A DNA stretch of 64,000 nucleotides from Vandiemenella viatica (lineage: Eukaryota; Arthropoda; Insecta; Orthoptera; Morabidae), in the NCBI GenBank assembly GCA_031002005.1, contig JARYHS010009186.1, positions 248,491,894-248,555,893 on the forward strand, read 5' to 3'. How positions within the stretch are numbered: the first letter of the stretch is position 1; the number at the start of each line of letters is the position of its first letter. Under the pieces are notes generated by a model. That model had not been told where the DNA came from and did no database searches. It saw only the letters and a list, made by a program, of their open reading frames with translations. Position numbers and translations under genes: made by a program. Shown piece by piece: positions 44,344 to 56,309 of this stretch.

Positions 44344-45184
44344 AGTTTGTGTCGTGAACTGACACGAAGTTACCTGTTTGATTTCTATAGAAAGACTGGC
44401 CAAATTAAAGGTGGCATGGACTTTTGTAACCTTTTAAATTCCTATGACATCAGCAAACTTTTTCAGAAAATAATATCTCCCAATATGCCAAATTGTTTAA
44501 CTTGCAATTAATAAAGGGGATACCTATAATCATAATCTATCTGTTTTAATTTAATTCAACATTCAAAAGGGTTCCTATAAGATTAATATTGACGTCTCTT
44601 ATGTCACTGACTTGGTGCCCTTTATCGCACACCAACAATTAATGACAATCTATCTTCAAAATCTTAACTATCTCATTAATACATGAACTTTTTACCAAAA
44701 TCACCATATATTCGTGATACCCTCAATTTATACTATTTATTGATATAAATTTCTCAATTGTATTACTTTTATTTAAAAACTTTATTTTTTCCCTTAATTA
44801 AAACTACTAATTAAACTTTGTTAAAATAGTTAATTTTACCATCAAAATATTCGGGACAGTGATGACTATAGCTAGTGATAAAAAATCAGCTGTAGCTTTA
44901 CTTAATTCAAAATTATTCCAAATCTTAAAATTTAGCTGTCCTAATTACGTGTTTCAAAACATCAACATCTTTTATCTGTTAAATTGAAATTTTCCAGGCA
45001 TAATGAATACACTTTAAAATGATTCTTATAACAAGTTTTAACTGTGGAAATGAATGCTGGAAAATCTATTAAAGTTGAAAATTACCTTTCATAAAATTTC
45101 TATGTTCTACATAATCGCACTATAGAGTATATTACTGCTGGGGATAGCTACTGGGATTTTTGGTGAACTAAAGGGTACCTTACA

Positions 45185-47907
45185 TGCTTAAGGAATTTAA
45201 AATAAAAAATTTTGAATCAGAAAATTAAATGGGGGAGGAATTTAACACTCCAATTATAAAATAAAATAAAAGGGGGTAATTACATGACTAGGGGAATTTC
45301 CACCAGAGCATTGTTTTCAGCTTTTAATATGCCCAGGGTGCCAACCCAAATATTACTTTGAACAATCACACTTTAGTGAACAGGTTGAACTAAATAACTT
45401 TAGGTTCCAGCTTCCAGCCACTGGCCGGGTCTGCTGGGAACAAAAGCCTCGCCAGCGCTTCCTGTCTACCCACCATCTCTCTTCTTCCACTGTCGTCCAA
45501 TTTCCTCCTCTGTCCTCAACACATTTCTTAATGCCTTTAATCCATCTGTCCCTCAGTCTTCCTCTAGGCCTCTTCCCTTTCAGCTCCATGTCCAGCATCT
45601 TCCTTGGTAGCCTCTCCTCTCCCATTCTCTTTACATGCCCGTACCGCTGTAGCCTAGATTTTTCAATTCTTTGTAGTAGCGGTTCTTCCTTTATCATCTC
45701 GCTGATTCTCCTTATTCTGTCTCTTCTTGTTACTCCTACTCTACTCCTCTGAAATTTCATTTCCACTGATTGTACTCTCCCTTTGTCTCTTTCCTTCATC
45801 ACACATGTTTCTGCCCCATATGTTCAAATTGGCACAAAATATATTTTATTTATTGCCTCTTTACTCTTTTGTGGGACATCCCTACTCCATACCAGACTTC
45901 TAATACTTTTTAAAAAAATCCATCTGCACATCTTCCACTTTCATTTATTTCCATCCTGATTCCTCCATTTTCTTCAATACAGCTTCCCAAATATTTGAAA
46001 CATTCCACTCTATTTAGTTGCTCCCCTCCAAGTGATATGCCTATGTCTGTCCTGTTTTTCTTTCTTGTTGTTATCACCACTTCACTTTTTCTCGGAGAGA
46101 ACTTCATACCATAGGCTGCAACTACTCTCACCCACACATCCAGCTGATCCTGCACCTATCTTTCATCCTGTCCCCAAACTAACAGGTCGTCTACAAATAC
46201 CATTGCTTTCATTTTTCCTTCCCCAATGCTCTGCACCACCTTCTTCAATATTTCATCCATTGCTACAATAAATAACAGGGGTGACAGGGCACTTCCTTGT
46301 TTTAGTCCATTTTTCAAAAGGAACCATCCAGTCTTATCCATTCCCACTTTGACACAGCTCTTACTACCCTCATACATATCCATCACTCTTTGCACTATCT
46401 CCATTTTTAGTGACTTTTTTCTCAGTCCGTCCCACACTTTGATTTGGCTGAGCTGTCATATGCCTTTTCAATGTCCAGAAAGGCCATCACCAGATCTTTT
46501 CCATACTCGTAGTGCCACTCTTGTAGCTGTCTTATTGCAAATATAAGATCGATACTTGACCTTCCTGGTCTAAATCCAAATTGTTCTTCCCTTAGCTGCC
46601 TTTCAACCGCTCTTCTTATTCGGCTTTCCAAAACTTTCTCGTATATCTTGGCACAGTGTCACATTAGGGTAATACCATGGTAGTTCTGGCAGACAGTCTT
46701 GTCCCCTTTCTTAAATATGGGTATTATTAACCCTTTCCTCCAGTCCTCTGGAATTCTTCCCACCTTCCACACAGCCCGCATCACCCTATAGAGCCACTGT
46801 GTGCCCATTACTCCAGCAGCTCGTATCATCTCCACGCTCACTTCATCCACTCCAGATGCTTTACCTCCCTTCATTCTCTTTATCACATCCTCCAATTCCT
46901 TCCATGTAATATCTTCCTCTTCCTCTTGATACTGGTCCTGTTCTTCCTCTGTACTCTCATTTTCATCACTGGTCCTGAATCATTCAATAGATCCTCAAAA
47001 TACTCCCTCCAGACTTCCTTTATGTCGTCCTTCCCATCCGCTAAGTAGCCATTCTTATCCTTTATACTACCTGCTTCCAATCTGCTCTTCCTCCTACATT
47101 TTATCATGGCATACAACACCTTCTTACTGCCCTCACTATCCACTTTTGGCATTTCCATCCATTTTTTCATCCATTTCCTCTTTTCTTCCTGTATCACTGT
47201 TTTTGCTTCTTTCTTTTTGCAGCTGTACACTCTTTTGCTTTCCTCTGTTCTCCTTTGGAACCATTCCCTGAAGGCTTTATTCTTCTGTAGCACAGCATCC
47301 TTTGCCCTGTCATTCCACCATGGAGTTTCTTTTTCTCTTCTTCTACTAGCTGTCCTACCACATACTGATTCAGCGGTTTTTACCAAGGTGGTTTTAAAAA
47401 CGTTCCCATTCCTCCTCCGCTGACAGCAAGTCGTCCCTAGGTATTTTCTGCACAAGGTGCTCTTGGTACTCCCTCCTGCACTCCTCATCCTTCAGTTTCC
47501 ACACTCTTATTCTTCTCTCCTGGTTTTCTGATGTTTTTGCTCCCTTTTTCTCTTTCAGACTGGCTATTAGAAATCAATGGTCACTATCTAAGGCTTCTGA
47601 TGGGATGACCTTTATATCCACAATACTCCAGCTCATCTCTGCTTCGATTAGGAAGTAGTCAACAATCGACTTCTGAGACAAGTCTGTACTGTACCATGTA
47701 ATCTTATGACTTTCCCTCTTCTTGAACCAAGAATTACCCACAGTCAAACCACTGCGTTTGCAGAACTCCAACAGCTTTCCTCTTTCTGCATTTCTGCTGC
47801 CCCATTGTTGTGTTCCAAGGACCTCTTCATATCCTTTCCTTGCAGTACCAACATGAGCATTAAGATCTCCCATTATAATTTGGTTGCTCCTGCCAAGCTG
47901 CTGCTAA
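45185..47907 (-). mobile_element. RTE-type LINE (RTE-A), 5'-truncated
   Basis: The whole stretch on minus is one LINE polyprotein in several frames: endonuclease tail, linker, reverse transcriptase and C-terminal domain, then a 3' untranslated tail of about 160 bases up to the LTR at 45184. The 5' end sits at the centre of an inverted duplication near 47900. The protein pieces are listed in the next entry. Confidence 0.88.
45353..47907 (-). pseudogene. RTE-A endonuclease and reverse transcriptase, broken
   Basis: From the top: MGDLNAHVG and SIVDYFLIEAEMSWS with LDSDH (47873-47574) are the end of an apurinic endonuclease. The linker (47488-46883) includes TPWWNDRAKDAV. The RT starts KGGKASGVDEVSVEMIRAAG (46880), IPEDWRKGLIIPIFKKGDK, and EEQFGFRPGRSSIDLIFAIR (46590), MAFLDIEKAYDS, then GLKQGSALSPLLFIVAMDE and the catalytic FVDDLLVWG (46190). 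The C-terminus has RVECFKYLGSCIEENGG, RLQRYGHVKRMGEERLP and RPRGRLRDRWIKGIKKCVED (45530). Frame changes lie near 47490, 46660, 46440, 46155 and 45850. The FVDD box and the NYHGI/RTE-style tail support the RTE clade. Confidence 0.88.
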
Positions 47908-48066
47908 ATTATAATGGGAGACCTTAATACTCATGTTGGAAATGCAAGGAAAGGATATGAAGAGGTCCTTGGAACACAAGGATGGGGCAGCAGAAAAACA
48001 AAAGGAAGAAAGCTGTTGGAGTTCCTCAAATGCAATGGTTTGATTGTGGGTATGAGTAGGAATCAA
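47706..48066. repeat. Near-palindrome of RTE-A endonuclease sequence
   Basis: The minus-strand segment 47895-47725 and the plus-strand segment 47905-48060 both encode GDLN(A/T)HVG, then RKGYEEVLGTQ and RGKLLEF/RKLLEF. They face each other around a 28-base centre (47880-47907) and differ at several per cent of bases. Confidence 0.85.
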
Positions 48067-49440
48067 TTGCTTTCAAATTAAAAGCAACAAGCCTGTTATG
48101 CATTATGTATTTTAAAATTAACCACTAGTAAACAAACTTTGAAAAATTCATACTTTTCCCATTTTAATTCACAAATAATGTATGGAATTATATTCTGGGG
48201 TTTATCATCAGATGCACTAAAAAAACAAAGTATCAAAATGGAACATTTCACATAGGGATTAATTTCCTCAATAAATTATCCCATAATACAAAATCAACAT
48301 CAAAAAGGGGAAATTTTAAGAAATTTTTAATGTTATATGTTCAATAACACTCCTTTTATTCTGTAGTCATTAATGTGTCTAATGTCATTAATCTTTGGTT
48401 TCACAAAACCGTAAAAAACTAGTTTTAATCATTAAACAGTGTGTAGAAATACTTGTTTGGTGGTTTTTTTAGTGTAATTAAGTGTTAAAAATGTGGTGTA
48501 ATATAAGTTTCATAGTTTAAAAAAATTCGTATTGGTGTTTGGTCAAATAATCTGAAGCACATGTGATTGTTTACATTCTTATTAACAACGATTAAAGGGA
48601 ATAAGTTATTTATCAGTTAAGGAAAACTTATCACTAATGGGTTTAGTGTTTGAAATGGCTTTGTTTTTTCTGATATCTGCTGAAAAATATTTCTGTGCAA
48701 ATTATGTTACCTGAAACATCGAGAGATTTCTCGGGCACGTTATATTAAATTACCGTTAAATTTACACTTTTAAATTGCAGTTTTGATGGTTTAGGGTGCT
48801 GTAATTAAGAGTACAAATACCGCAAAATATTAGTATCAAGTGAAATAAATTCAAGTGAGTGTTGTTCATTACAAACCAGAAAGTGGGTTTAGGTTAAATT
48901 TGCAACTGAAAAAATTAATGTGGAAATCGCTACAGTGATGGTTGAGAGATGCATGTAAATCCTGAAATAATATTGTGTAGTAAAAGTATTGGTTTAAGTT
49001 AGTTAGGAAAGGCATTTGGGAAAGTTAACAAACAGGTGTGACTAACAGAATTAACAAACAGATTTTCTGATAGCTGAGGGAAGTGGACATTGTAATAACT
49101 CTTGCTTAACAAAAACAGGTATTTATAGATTAACAGTACAGTAGAGTGCATGTTGGTACTTAGTGGATTTAGAGTTCTGTAGCAGACCAAGTGCATAGAG
49201 GGACTTGTAATGTCTCAGTACTGTAGTTCCTAGAGATTGAGATAACTATTGCATCTTAAAATAAATTGTGTGTCTGTAGACTTGAGCATTAGAGTAAGTA
49301 AATTGTCTAATTAATTTTTGATCAACTCATAGATAGCAGAGTTAGAAGTGCTATTCCAGATCAGTGGTATACTAGTGTAGTTACAGCTATCGGGAATAAT
49401 GTAGGTGTGCACTACACACATGAATCGGCTACACAGGTGG
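48067..49440. other. AT-rich stretch, no gene seen
   Basis: No coding frame is supported. The last several hundred bases may be the 5' untranslated region of the CR1-B element that follows, but no ORF1 is recognisable. Confidence 0.4.
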
Positions 49441-52368
49441 CAGGGGCCGTGTGGAATGCACTGGGTGGTTTTTTAGGCTGAGGGAGGAAGACCCGAAACA
49501 CGAAATTCAGTTACGGACAACCCAATCAGATGCATCACCGGAATGTAGGAGCAACGTAAAAGAATCTCGACAGTTAAAAGTTCTCGTAATTAACTGTAGA
49601 AGCGTTTGCAACAAACAACCAGAACTTGAAAGCGTTATTTGTAGTACAGAAGCAGATATCGTTATCGGTACAGAAAGTTGGTTGAAACCGGAAATAAGTT
49701 CCGCCAAAACTTTTAAGGATAGCATGAACGTTTTTTGAAAAGACAGATTACATTCTCATGGAGGTGGGGTATTTATAGCTGTGAGTAAATTTCTCCCATG
49801 TAATGTAATAGACATCGATACGATCTGTGAAATCATATGGATTAAACTCAACGTTGCTGGGTCAAAACTCATCATAGGCGCCTTCTACCGTCCACCCGTT
49901 TCCAACATAGTTATCGTCGAGGAGTTGAGAAATAATGTAAATAGTATAGCTAGCCATTTTAAGGATCATGCTATGATTCTAGGAGGCGACTTCAATCTGC
50001 CTTCTATTGACTGGCGTAATTACGTTCACATCACAGGTAGCAGGGATAAGGCAGCTTCTGAAGTAATTCTCGAGTTGTTGTCAGATAATCATCTCGAGCA
50101 GCTAGTTAATGAACCTATGTGGTGTCACAATGGTAGCGAAAACATTTTAGACTTGCTAGTTACCAACAGGCCAGAATTATTCACCGACATTTCAACGACC
50201 ACAGGAATAAGCGATCACAAAGCGGTAATTGCGACTATCAAATTAATGACCGAGCGAAAAAGGAAAAAAGGGCGGATTGTATACAGATTCAGTAAGGCCT
50301 CAAAGGAGTGTTTTAGAACCTACCTGAGGAATAATACCATAACTTCAAGTCAACAAAGGACACCGTTGAAGAGATGTGGCATCGTTTTATACATATAGTC
50401 AGGGAAGGCATGGAAATACATATACCAAAGCGGACAATAAAAGGGAGAATGATCCACCGTGGTACACATGCGAAGTCAAAAGATTACTCAAAAAACAAAG
50501 GAAAATACACGCACGCTCAAGAAGGGGGGTGTCGCAGCGATTTAGAAACCTTAGCTGATTTAAGAGGACGTATTAAGAATGTAATGCGCGAGGCCTTTAA
50601 CGATTTTCACTCCAACTCTCTCTCTAAGAGTCTCACAGAAAACCCAAAGAAATTTTGGTCGTATGTACGAAAAGTTAATTGTACCAACAGCAATATTCCA
50701 GCACTAATTCGTGAAGGTTCCGAGGTTAATGAAAGCCGCGATAAAGCTAACGTACTAAATACTGTATTCAAAAATTCATTTACAAATGAACATAAGGATA
50801 GTATTCCCGTTTTCCCACGCCGTGGCGAGTCGGTGATGGAATCATTACGAATAGATACTGCAGGTATCGTTAAGCAATTAGAGCTCCTGAAGTGGGGGAA
50901 AGCACCGGGCCCGGATGGAATTCCAGTAAGAGTATTTTCAGAGTATGCGGCGGAAATCGGGCCATTTCTGTCTGATATATTCAGTAAATCATTAGAAGAG
51001 CGAAAAGTACCTTCAGACTGGAAAATCGCGCAAGTAACTCCGATTTTCAAAAAAGGTGATCGAAGTGATCCTGGGAACTATCGTCCCATATCTATAACAT
51101 CTGTTTGTAGTAGAGTTATGGAGCATATTATATGCTCGAACATTATGAATTTTCTAGAGATAATAATTTGCTTACAACAAATCAACACGGATTTCGGAAG
51201 AAAAGATCATGTGAAACACAGCTGGCCCTATTTACACACGACGTAATGAAAGTTATCGATGCAGGTTCACAAGTAGATGCAATTTTTTTAGATTTCCAGA
51301 AAGCCTTTGACTCTGTGCCACACAACCGCCTTTTAGCGAAGCTTCGAGCGTACGGTATATCGGATCAGCTTTGTGAATGGATAAAGGATTTTCTAACTGG
51401 TCGGTCGCAGTATGTTGTCGTTGAAGGAGAAAGTTCTTCTAATCTAGATGTTACATCGGGTGTACCTCAAGGAAGTGTAATAGGACCACTTCTTTTCTTA
51501 ATTTTTATAAACGATCTCGGAGACAAAGTGAAAAGCCTTTTTAGATTGTTTGCTGATGATGCGGTTATTTATAGGGAAGTAAGAATTTGGCCGATTGCTT
51601 AGAAATTCAGCGCGATCTGGATGTTATTATGGCATGGTGCACTGAGTGGCAACTTACTCTAAATTGTAAAAAGTGCAAGACAATCAGCATAACTAACAAA
51701 AGAATCCAATTGTTCAGAAATACGAGTTAAACAATACAGTTATTGATATGGTCGATTCTATGAAATGTTTGGGAGTAACAGTACAAAGGAATATGAAATG
51801 GGACATACACGTTAATTCGTTAGTAGGTAGAGCAAATTCTAGGCTGCGATTCGTAGGTCGAATCTTGAAAAATTGTAATGAACAAACAAAGGAAATAGCG
51901 TACAAATCTCTTGTGCATCCACATTTCGACTATTGTTGTGCCATTTGGGATCCGTTTCGTAAGGGGTTGATCGAAAGTATAGAGAAAGTACAGAGAAGAG
52001 CCGCTCGATTCGTGACCGCTTGCTACAGTCCTTATGAAAGTGTCACAGAACTGATTAGTAGACTAGGTTGGGAGTCTCTGGTAGATAGACGACACATGTT
52101 TCGTTTAAACTTATTGGTAAACATGGGTACTCCCACTTTCACTTTTGAGTGTAGTGAAATACTTCTTCCACCAACCTATTTGAGTCGGAAGGACAGGAAA
52201 GATATAAATTAGAGAAATAAGGTGCCGGACTGATTCTTATATGAATTCTTTTTTCCCTCGTACCTTTAGGGATTAGAATGCACAGCAAAGAGATTAGCTT
52301 TGGTGCTGAGCACCCTCTGCCACCCACAATTTTGTGAATTGCAGAGTATATATGTAGATGTAGATGTT
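49440..52368 (+). mobile_element. CR1-B LINE with TGTAGA tail
   Basis: ORF2 encodes endonuclease and RT and is followed by a 3' region ending gcagagtatatatgtagatg and then tagatgt repeats near 52350-52368. Such short-unit tails are typical for CR1/L2-like LINEs. The upstream limit is unknown. The sequence is GC-richer and much better preserved than CR1-A copies nearby, so the insertion is probably younger. Confidence 0.87.
49451..52212 (+). pseudogene. CR1-B ORF2: endonuclease and RT, lightly broken
   Basis: The endonuclease part has VLVINCRSVCNKQPELES near 49578, DIVIGTESWLKPEIS, IIGAFYRPPVSN, MILGGDFNLPSIDWRN near 49975 and TTGISDHKAVI near 50200. The RT has KAPGPDGIPVRVFSEY near 50905, PIFKKGDRSDPGNYRPIS near 51040, QHGFRKKRSCETQLALF, AIFLDFQKAFDSVPHNRL near 51285, GVPQGSVIGPLLFLI and the catalytic FADDAVIY near 51550. 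The tail IEKVQRRAARFVTACYS ends at TAG 52210-52212. Breaks: a TGA at 49736 where CGA would read arginine, frame changes near 50398, 50440, 50545, 51180 and 51590. Few other lesions are present. Confidence 0.93.
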
Positions 52369-52489
52369 GTGTGGGTAGTTTGGTTAAATTGTCCTAAATT
52401 AAAATCTGGTAGTCAAAAAAGCTACTCCACTCAATAAAAATCTACTGTCAGTAAAGCCATATTTTAATCTGTAATGTAGTATTGTTCTT

Positions 52490-53625
52490 GCCACTTTAGA
52501 ATTTGGTTGGAAGGTACTTGAGATATTTTGGAAAAAGCATGTATGGGAAGTGTGGTGCCTGTCGCAGGATCATGAATAATGGTAAGTGGTGCAGTGGGTG
52601 TAAGAGGGAGTTTCATGAGGGATGCAGTGGACAGGGAACACAGGAAATAAATGAGGCTCTCCCATGATTTTGTCCACCCCATTAGAGATGAAAGGATCAG
52701 GGAGATGGATGTAAGGATGCGGGAGAGAGATGAAACGATCAGAGTATTGTTTGAATGAGTCAGGGCCCTTGACGCTGAGCCTGTGAAGGCCCTGCCTGTG
52801 GGAGCCTCGTCTGTGGAGGCTCCACCTATAGTGGCAGATGGAGATGGTGGGTATGGAGAAGAGGGAGATAACGATGGTTGGGAGCTGATAACAGGTCATA
52901 GGGGTAAACAGGTAGACAGGAGGAAGTAGCCAGACACTCCAGAAATTGTTGGGAAAAATAGGTTTGACCTGTTATCAGAGTCAGGAGGGGAGGAACCTCA
53001 TGCAGATGTAGGAGTAGGTAAGGTGCAGCAGGTCTTTATGAATAGGGGTGTACAAGGAAAAAATAGGAAGAAAAGGGTTCTGCTGTAGGTAGTAGCCACG
53101 GGAGAGGTGTAGGCCCTCTTTTACAAGATCAGCTGGGCTCAGGTTACCAGGTCACAAGTTTTTTCAAACCTAGTGCAACTTTAGGTCAGGTAATAGAGGA
53201 TAAACGTTTACTTTTTAGGGGTTTCACCAAGGAGGATAGGGTAGTGATAGTGGGAGATGCGGGAACAGTATCGATAGAAATCCTAATTATAGTATAGAGT
53301 GTGAACTAAAGAAAGTGTTGAAGGAGGCACAGCACACTAGGGTGGAGCTCATGCAAGTCCTAAGTTGCCATGACCAGCCGCAATTGAACCACACTGTGAG
53401 GCGGATAAATGTGGAAATGGAGGAGATGCTTGGGAACAGCATTAGTTCTGTCATGGGGGTTGTGTCTGTGGAGACCATTGGTAGGTGGGGTTTCACTAGA
53501 CATGGCCTACACCTAAATAGGAAGGGCAAGGGAATACTTTCTGAGATGTTGGCTACTGCTGTGAGGGAGCCCACTTCCAGTGGTGATGGGTTTGGGACTA
53601 TGCCTTTTTTAGATTAATGACTGCT
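52490..53625 (+). pseudogene. CR1-A ORF1, with PHD-like finger and esterase-like domain
   Basis: A cysteine-rich finger starts near 52538: C-G-A-C, then W-C-S-G-C and F-H-E-G-C, i.e. C-x2-C-x9-C-x2-C-x4-H-x2-C, a PHD-like pattern. A variable linker (about 52760-52830) corresponds to the repeat linker of the copy at 38245. Then come LLSESGGEEPHADVGVG-type sequence near 52970 and the esterase-like part, with RVVIVGDAG near 53240 and GRWGFTRHGLHLNRKGKG near 53480, ending PFLD and TAA at 53615-53617. Frame changes occur near 52930, 53090 and 53270. The ORF continues into ORF2 on the other side of the Gypsy insertion (60802). Confidence 0.82.
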
Positions 53626-53970
53626 TGTAACAGAACAGGCATAATGCCTTTATAGTAATTTTATTTAAGGTAATAGAATTTACATCTATGGATACGTTGG
53701 TTATGTAAGCTCTCTGAAGTACAGATATAGTAGGATTATCGCTGATGATGCATGGCGTGTTGATTGTAGTTAAAATGTTGATCCGCTTTAGACGTGATTT
53801 CTTAAGTGTTAATCTTTATTAAATGTATTGTAATTATAAACAATTTTCCTACCTTATCAAATAAATAAACCTGCAATCTTCGGATCTACCAAATGTCTGG
53901 TAGTTAATTTCTTCGTCGAGATTTAAGAATACATGATACAAGAAGATAATAAATTTTAAAATAGCTACAT
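53626..53970 (+). repeat. 5' LTR of the Gypsy element
   Basis: 345 bp, beginning tgtaacagaacagg and ending tagctaca. Differences from the 3' LTR: cgtcgag versus cgttgag and an extra A in tacaaagaag. Confidence 0.95.
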
Positions 53971-53988
53971 GGCAATACCGCGACAGGA
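53971..53988 (+). other. Primer-binding site candidate
   Basis: tggcaataccgcgacagg follows the 5' LTR directly. It starts with TGG, as expected for pairing to a tRNA 3' CCA end. The tRNA is not identified. Confidence 0.6.
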
Positions 53989-54660
53989 CAGTGTGTTTTG
54001 AAGTGGGATTAATTAAAAGCATAATTAACCACGGACACACACTGAAACAAAAGGTAGGAAAAGTGAATTACATAAAGTAACAATAATTAACAAGCGAGCA
54101 GCCATTACCACCGGAACGCGACAACCGAATTGAGCCGACGATTCCCGAGGAGAGCCGATCCGCTCAGTATTATCCAGAAGCGCATAGGTAACACCAGCAG
54201 CGGAGCGATACGACCGACGCGGAGAACCAACTTCATTTACGGGAGACTGTAAGGGGCGGCATTGCAGAGCGGGACGCAGTCCTAGAAGCTAGCAGTTCTT
54301 CTCTTCAAAAGGAAAGTGCCAATTTTTTTATCTTTGTAAGAAACACAAGCTGACATGAGAGAATTTTCATATGAATTTGCATTGAAAAAAATTAATTTTC
54401 ATAAAGAAAAAAAAATTAAATTATTTTCTTCCGAGTAAAGTCAGTTTGAGTTAATATTGAAAAAAAAAATTAGTTTCAACTTTCCTTGGGGAATTTTATT
54501 AATTAATAGTTGTTACCTTGTTTGCATTTCATTGCATGCAATAGCGTACACCTTGTTTAACAATAACTGTGATTAGTGTTGGAGCAGAATTTATCTGTTT
54601 TAATTTTAATTTTTTTGTTTGCTTGCTGGTTCGGTGGATATTTTTTTCTTTGCAATCAAA

Positions 54661-55983
54661 ATGTTGTGCGATTGTATTGAAAGTGTTGACAACATGGCTA
54701 CAGAAGAGAGTGAAATGGTGGAGGGGATGGCAGCAATAGGAAGTGAGTCCTTGAATGACTCAGGTCCTGAGTTCACAGATGGGTCAGTTCGTGCTATCTT
54801 GGTACAGTTGCAATCGTTCCAAAATAGTATGCAGTCAATGAATTACAACTTGAGGGCTGATTTAAAATCAGTAGAAAGTAATTTGAAATCAGTAGAAAGT
54901 AATTTGAAGGCTGAGCTTGGGGGTCGATTGCAATCACTTGAGAGTACAGTGGGGAATTTAAATATGTTGGTAGAAGACAATGTTCGACAATTAGGGAATG
55001 TCCAATTAGAATTAAGGCAACATAAGGTTGATTGTAAGGAACAAGCTGAACGGCTAGCGGAACGGCTAACTAGCTTAGAGCATAGTGTGAGTAGGGAGAC
55101 AATACTGTTACGACAGGATAACGAAGTACTCAGTAAACAGATATTTGTCGTGGAAGAAGCTAATGCCAGTCACGGGAGGCGGTTTGAGGCGGTAGAAGAT
55201 CACTGTGTCCTTTTGGGAAAACACATCAAAGAAAGTGAAGAAAAGGTAAGCAGTTTGGTGACAAATTTCGAGTTGATTTCACAAGATGTGGGTAAGTTCC
55301 AATTATCCACAGCAGCGTTTGATAGAAGATGTTACAAGAGTGAAAGTTTCCGGCAGTAGTAAGGGAGGAAGTATCCAAAGTCAGGGGCTTGCTTCATTCC
55401 ACTTCAACAGCAGCGTGGGTCGAGGAGAAAATTGATTGGGAACGTTTCGATGATAGTATGGTCATATACACCCCGTTGAATTTATTCGGAATTTTGAGGA
55501 CTTTGCACCTTTCTCCGTTGCTTCCGAAAAACAGCGGATCGAGATGGTCGTAGGCACTTGGCCGGAGGAGCGAGGCGATGGGCCGACTGGTTTGCTGGCA
55601 ATTGTAACACATTTCATGAATTCAAGAGGGAGTTTCTACAACAGTATTGGTCAGTGGATAGGCAGATCGCTGTACGTAGAGAATTGTTAATGGAGAACCT
55701 TACATGGCTGCTAAGGGGACGCAGAAAGAACTTTTTCATGATGTGTGTGGACTCATGCAAATACCTCGATAGTATTGTCAGCGAAGAGGAGTTAGTAAAC
55801 ACCGTTGCCGCTCGTTTGCCTCAACAGACCCAAGTGATTTTTGCGAGTCATAGAATTCGTTCAGTAGCAGAAGCTGTAGACATGTTGACTAGACTAGACA
55901 TCCAAGAAAAGAATACTCATGGAATTAGAAACCGAAATAGAATAGAATTGTCGACATCACACTTTGCATTCAATGCAGGAAGG
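54661..55983 (+). pseudogene. Gypsy gag, broken
   Basis: The gene opens with an acidic stretch and a heptad-rich coiled-coil region: a repeated (LKSVESN) motif near 54866-54905, then RLAERLTSLEHSVSRET near 55050. This first frame ends at 55359. The rest, with a retrotransposon-gag fold, is spread over other frames: WVEEKIDWERFDDSM near 55420 and WADWFAGNCNTFHEFKREFL near 55575, followed by LRGRRKNFFMMCVDSC and VNTVAARLPQQTQVIFAS to a stop near 55983. I count at least three frame changes between 55359 and 55560. The start could be either ATG at 54661 or 54694. No zinc knuckle is evident in the decayed 55990-56300 stretch. Confidence 0.8.
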
Positions 55984-56309
55984 TGATAGATGGGGAAATA
56001 ATAGGAATGGAAAGCAGAAGTTTGGGAGAAACTTCGACAGGTGGCGGAGCTAGTCAATCATTTAACGACCCGAGTGGCCCCGCTTAGATCACCGTCTACT
56101 ACCGGCCAAGAGAGGCCATTAAAACTAATGTCTGCCGCTGTTTTGGCCTTGGCAGGGGCCAGGCGAAACGCGAAGGCCAATTTTGAGAGGAGATATTGAG
56201 AAACAAATCCAAAATGAAATGAAGAGGGAAACGATATCAAGGAGGCGGTAAAAAGGATGGATGGCGGAAGACCGAACAAGCAGCATACCATAAGGTAGTA
56301 GAATACGTC

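Larger units (their letters stand above)
42388..45184 (-). repeat. LTR-X outer copy, split by an inner LTR-X and a MITE
   Basis: On minus it starts tgtaaggtaccctttagttc at 45184 and ends gtgttaca at 42388. The middle is interrupted at 43139-44343 by a second LTR of the same family and at 42718-43082 by a hAT MITE. Removing these leaves about 1.22 kb, equal to the inner copy and close to LTR-X copy 1. The two halves align in order with the inner copy, which supports nesting over tandem duplication. Confidence 0.65.

Noticed and set aside
47106..47423. Plus-strand 105-codon hydrophobic frame
   Set aside because: It is the antisense of the RTE-A linker, whose lysine/glutamate-rich codons read as leucine/phenylalanine-rich on the other strand.
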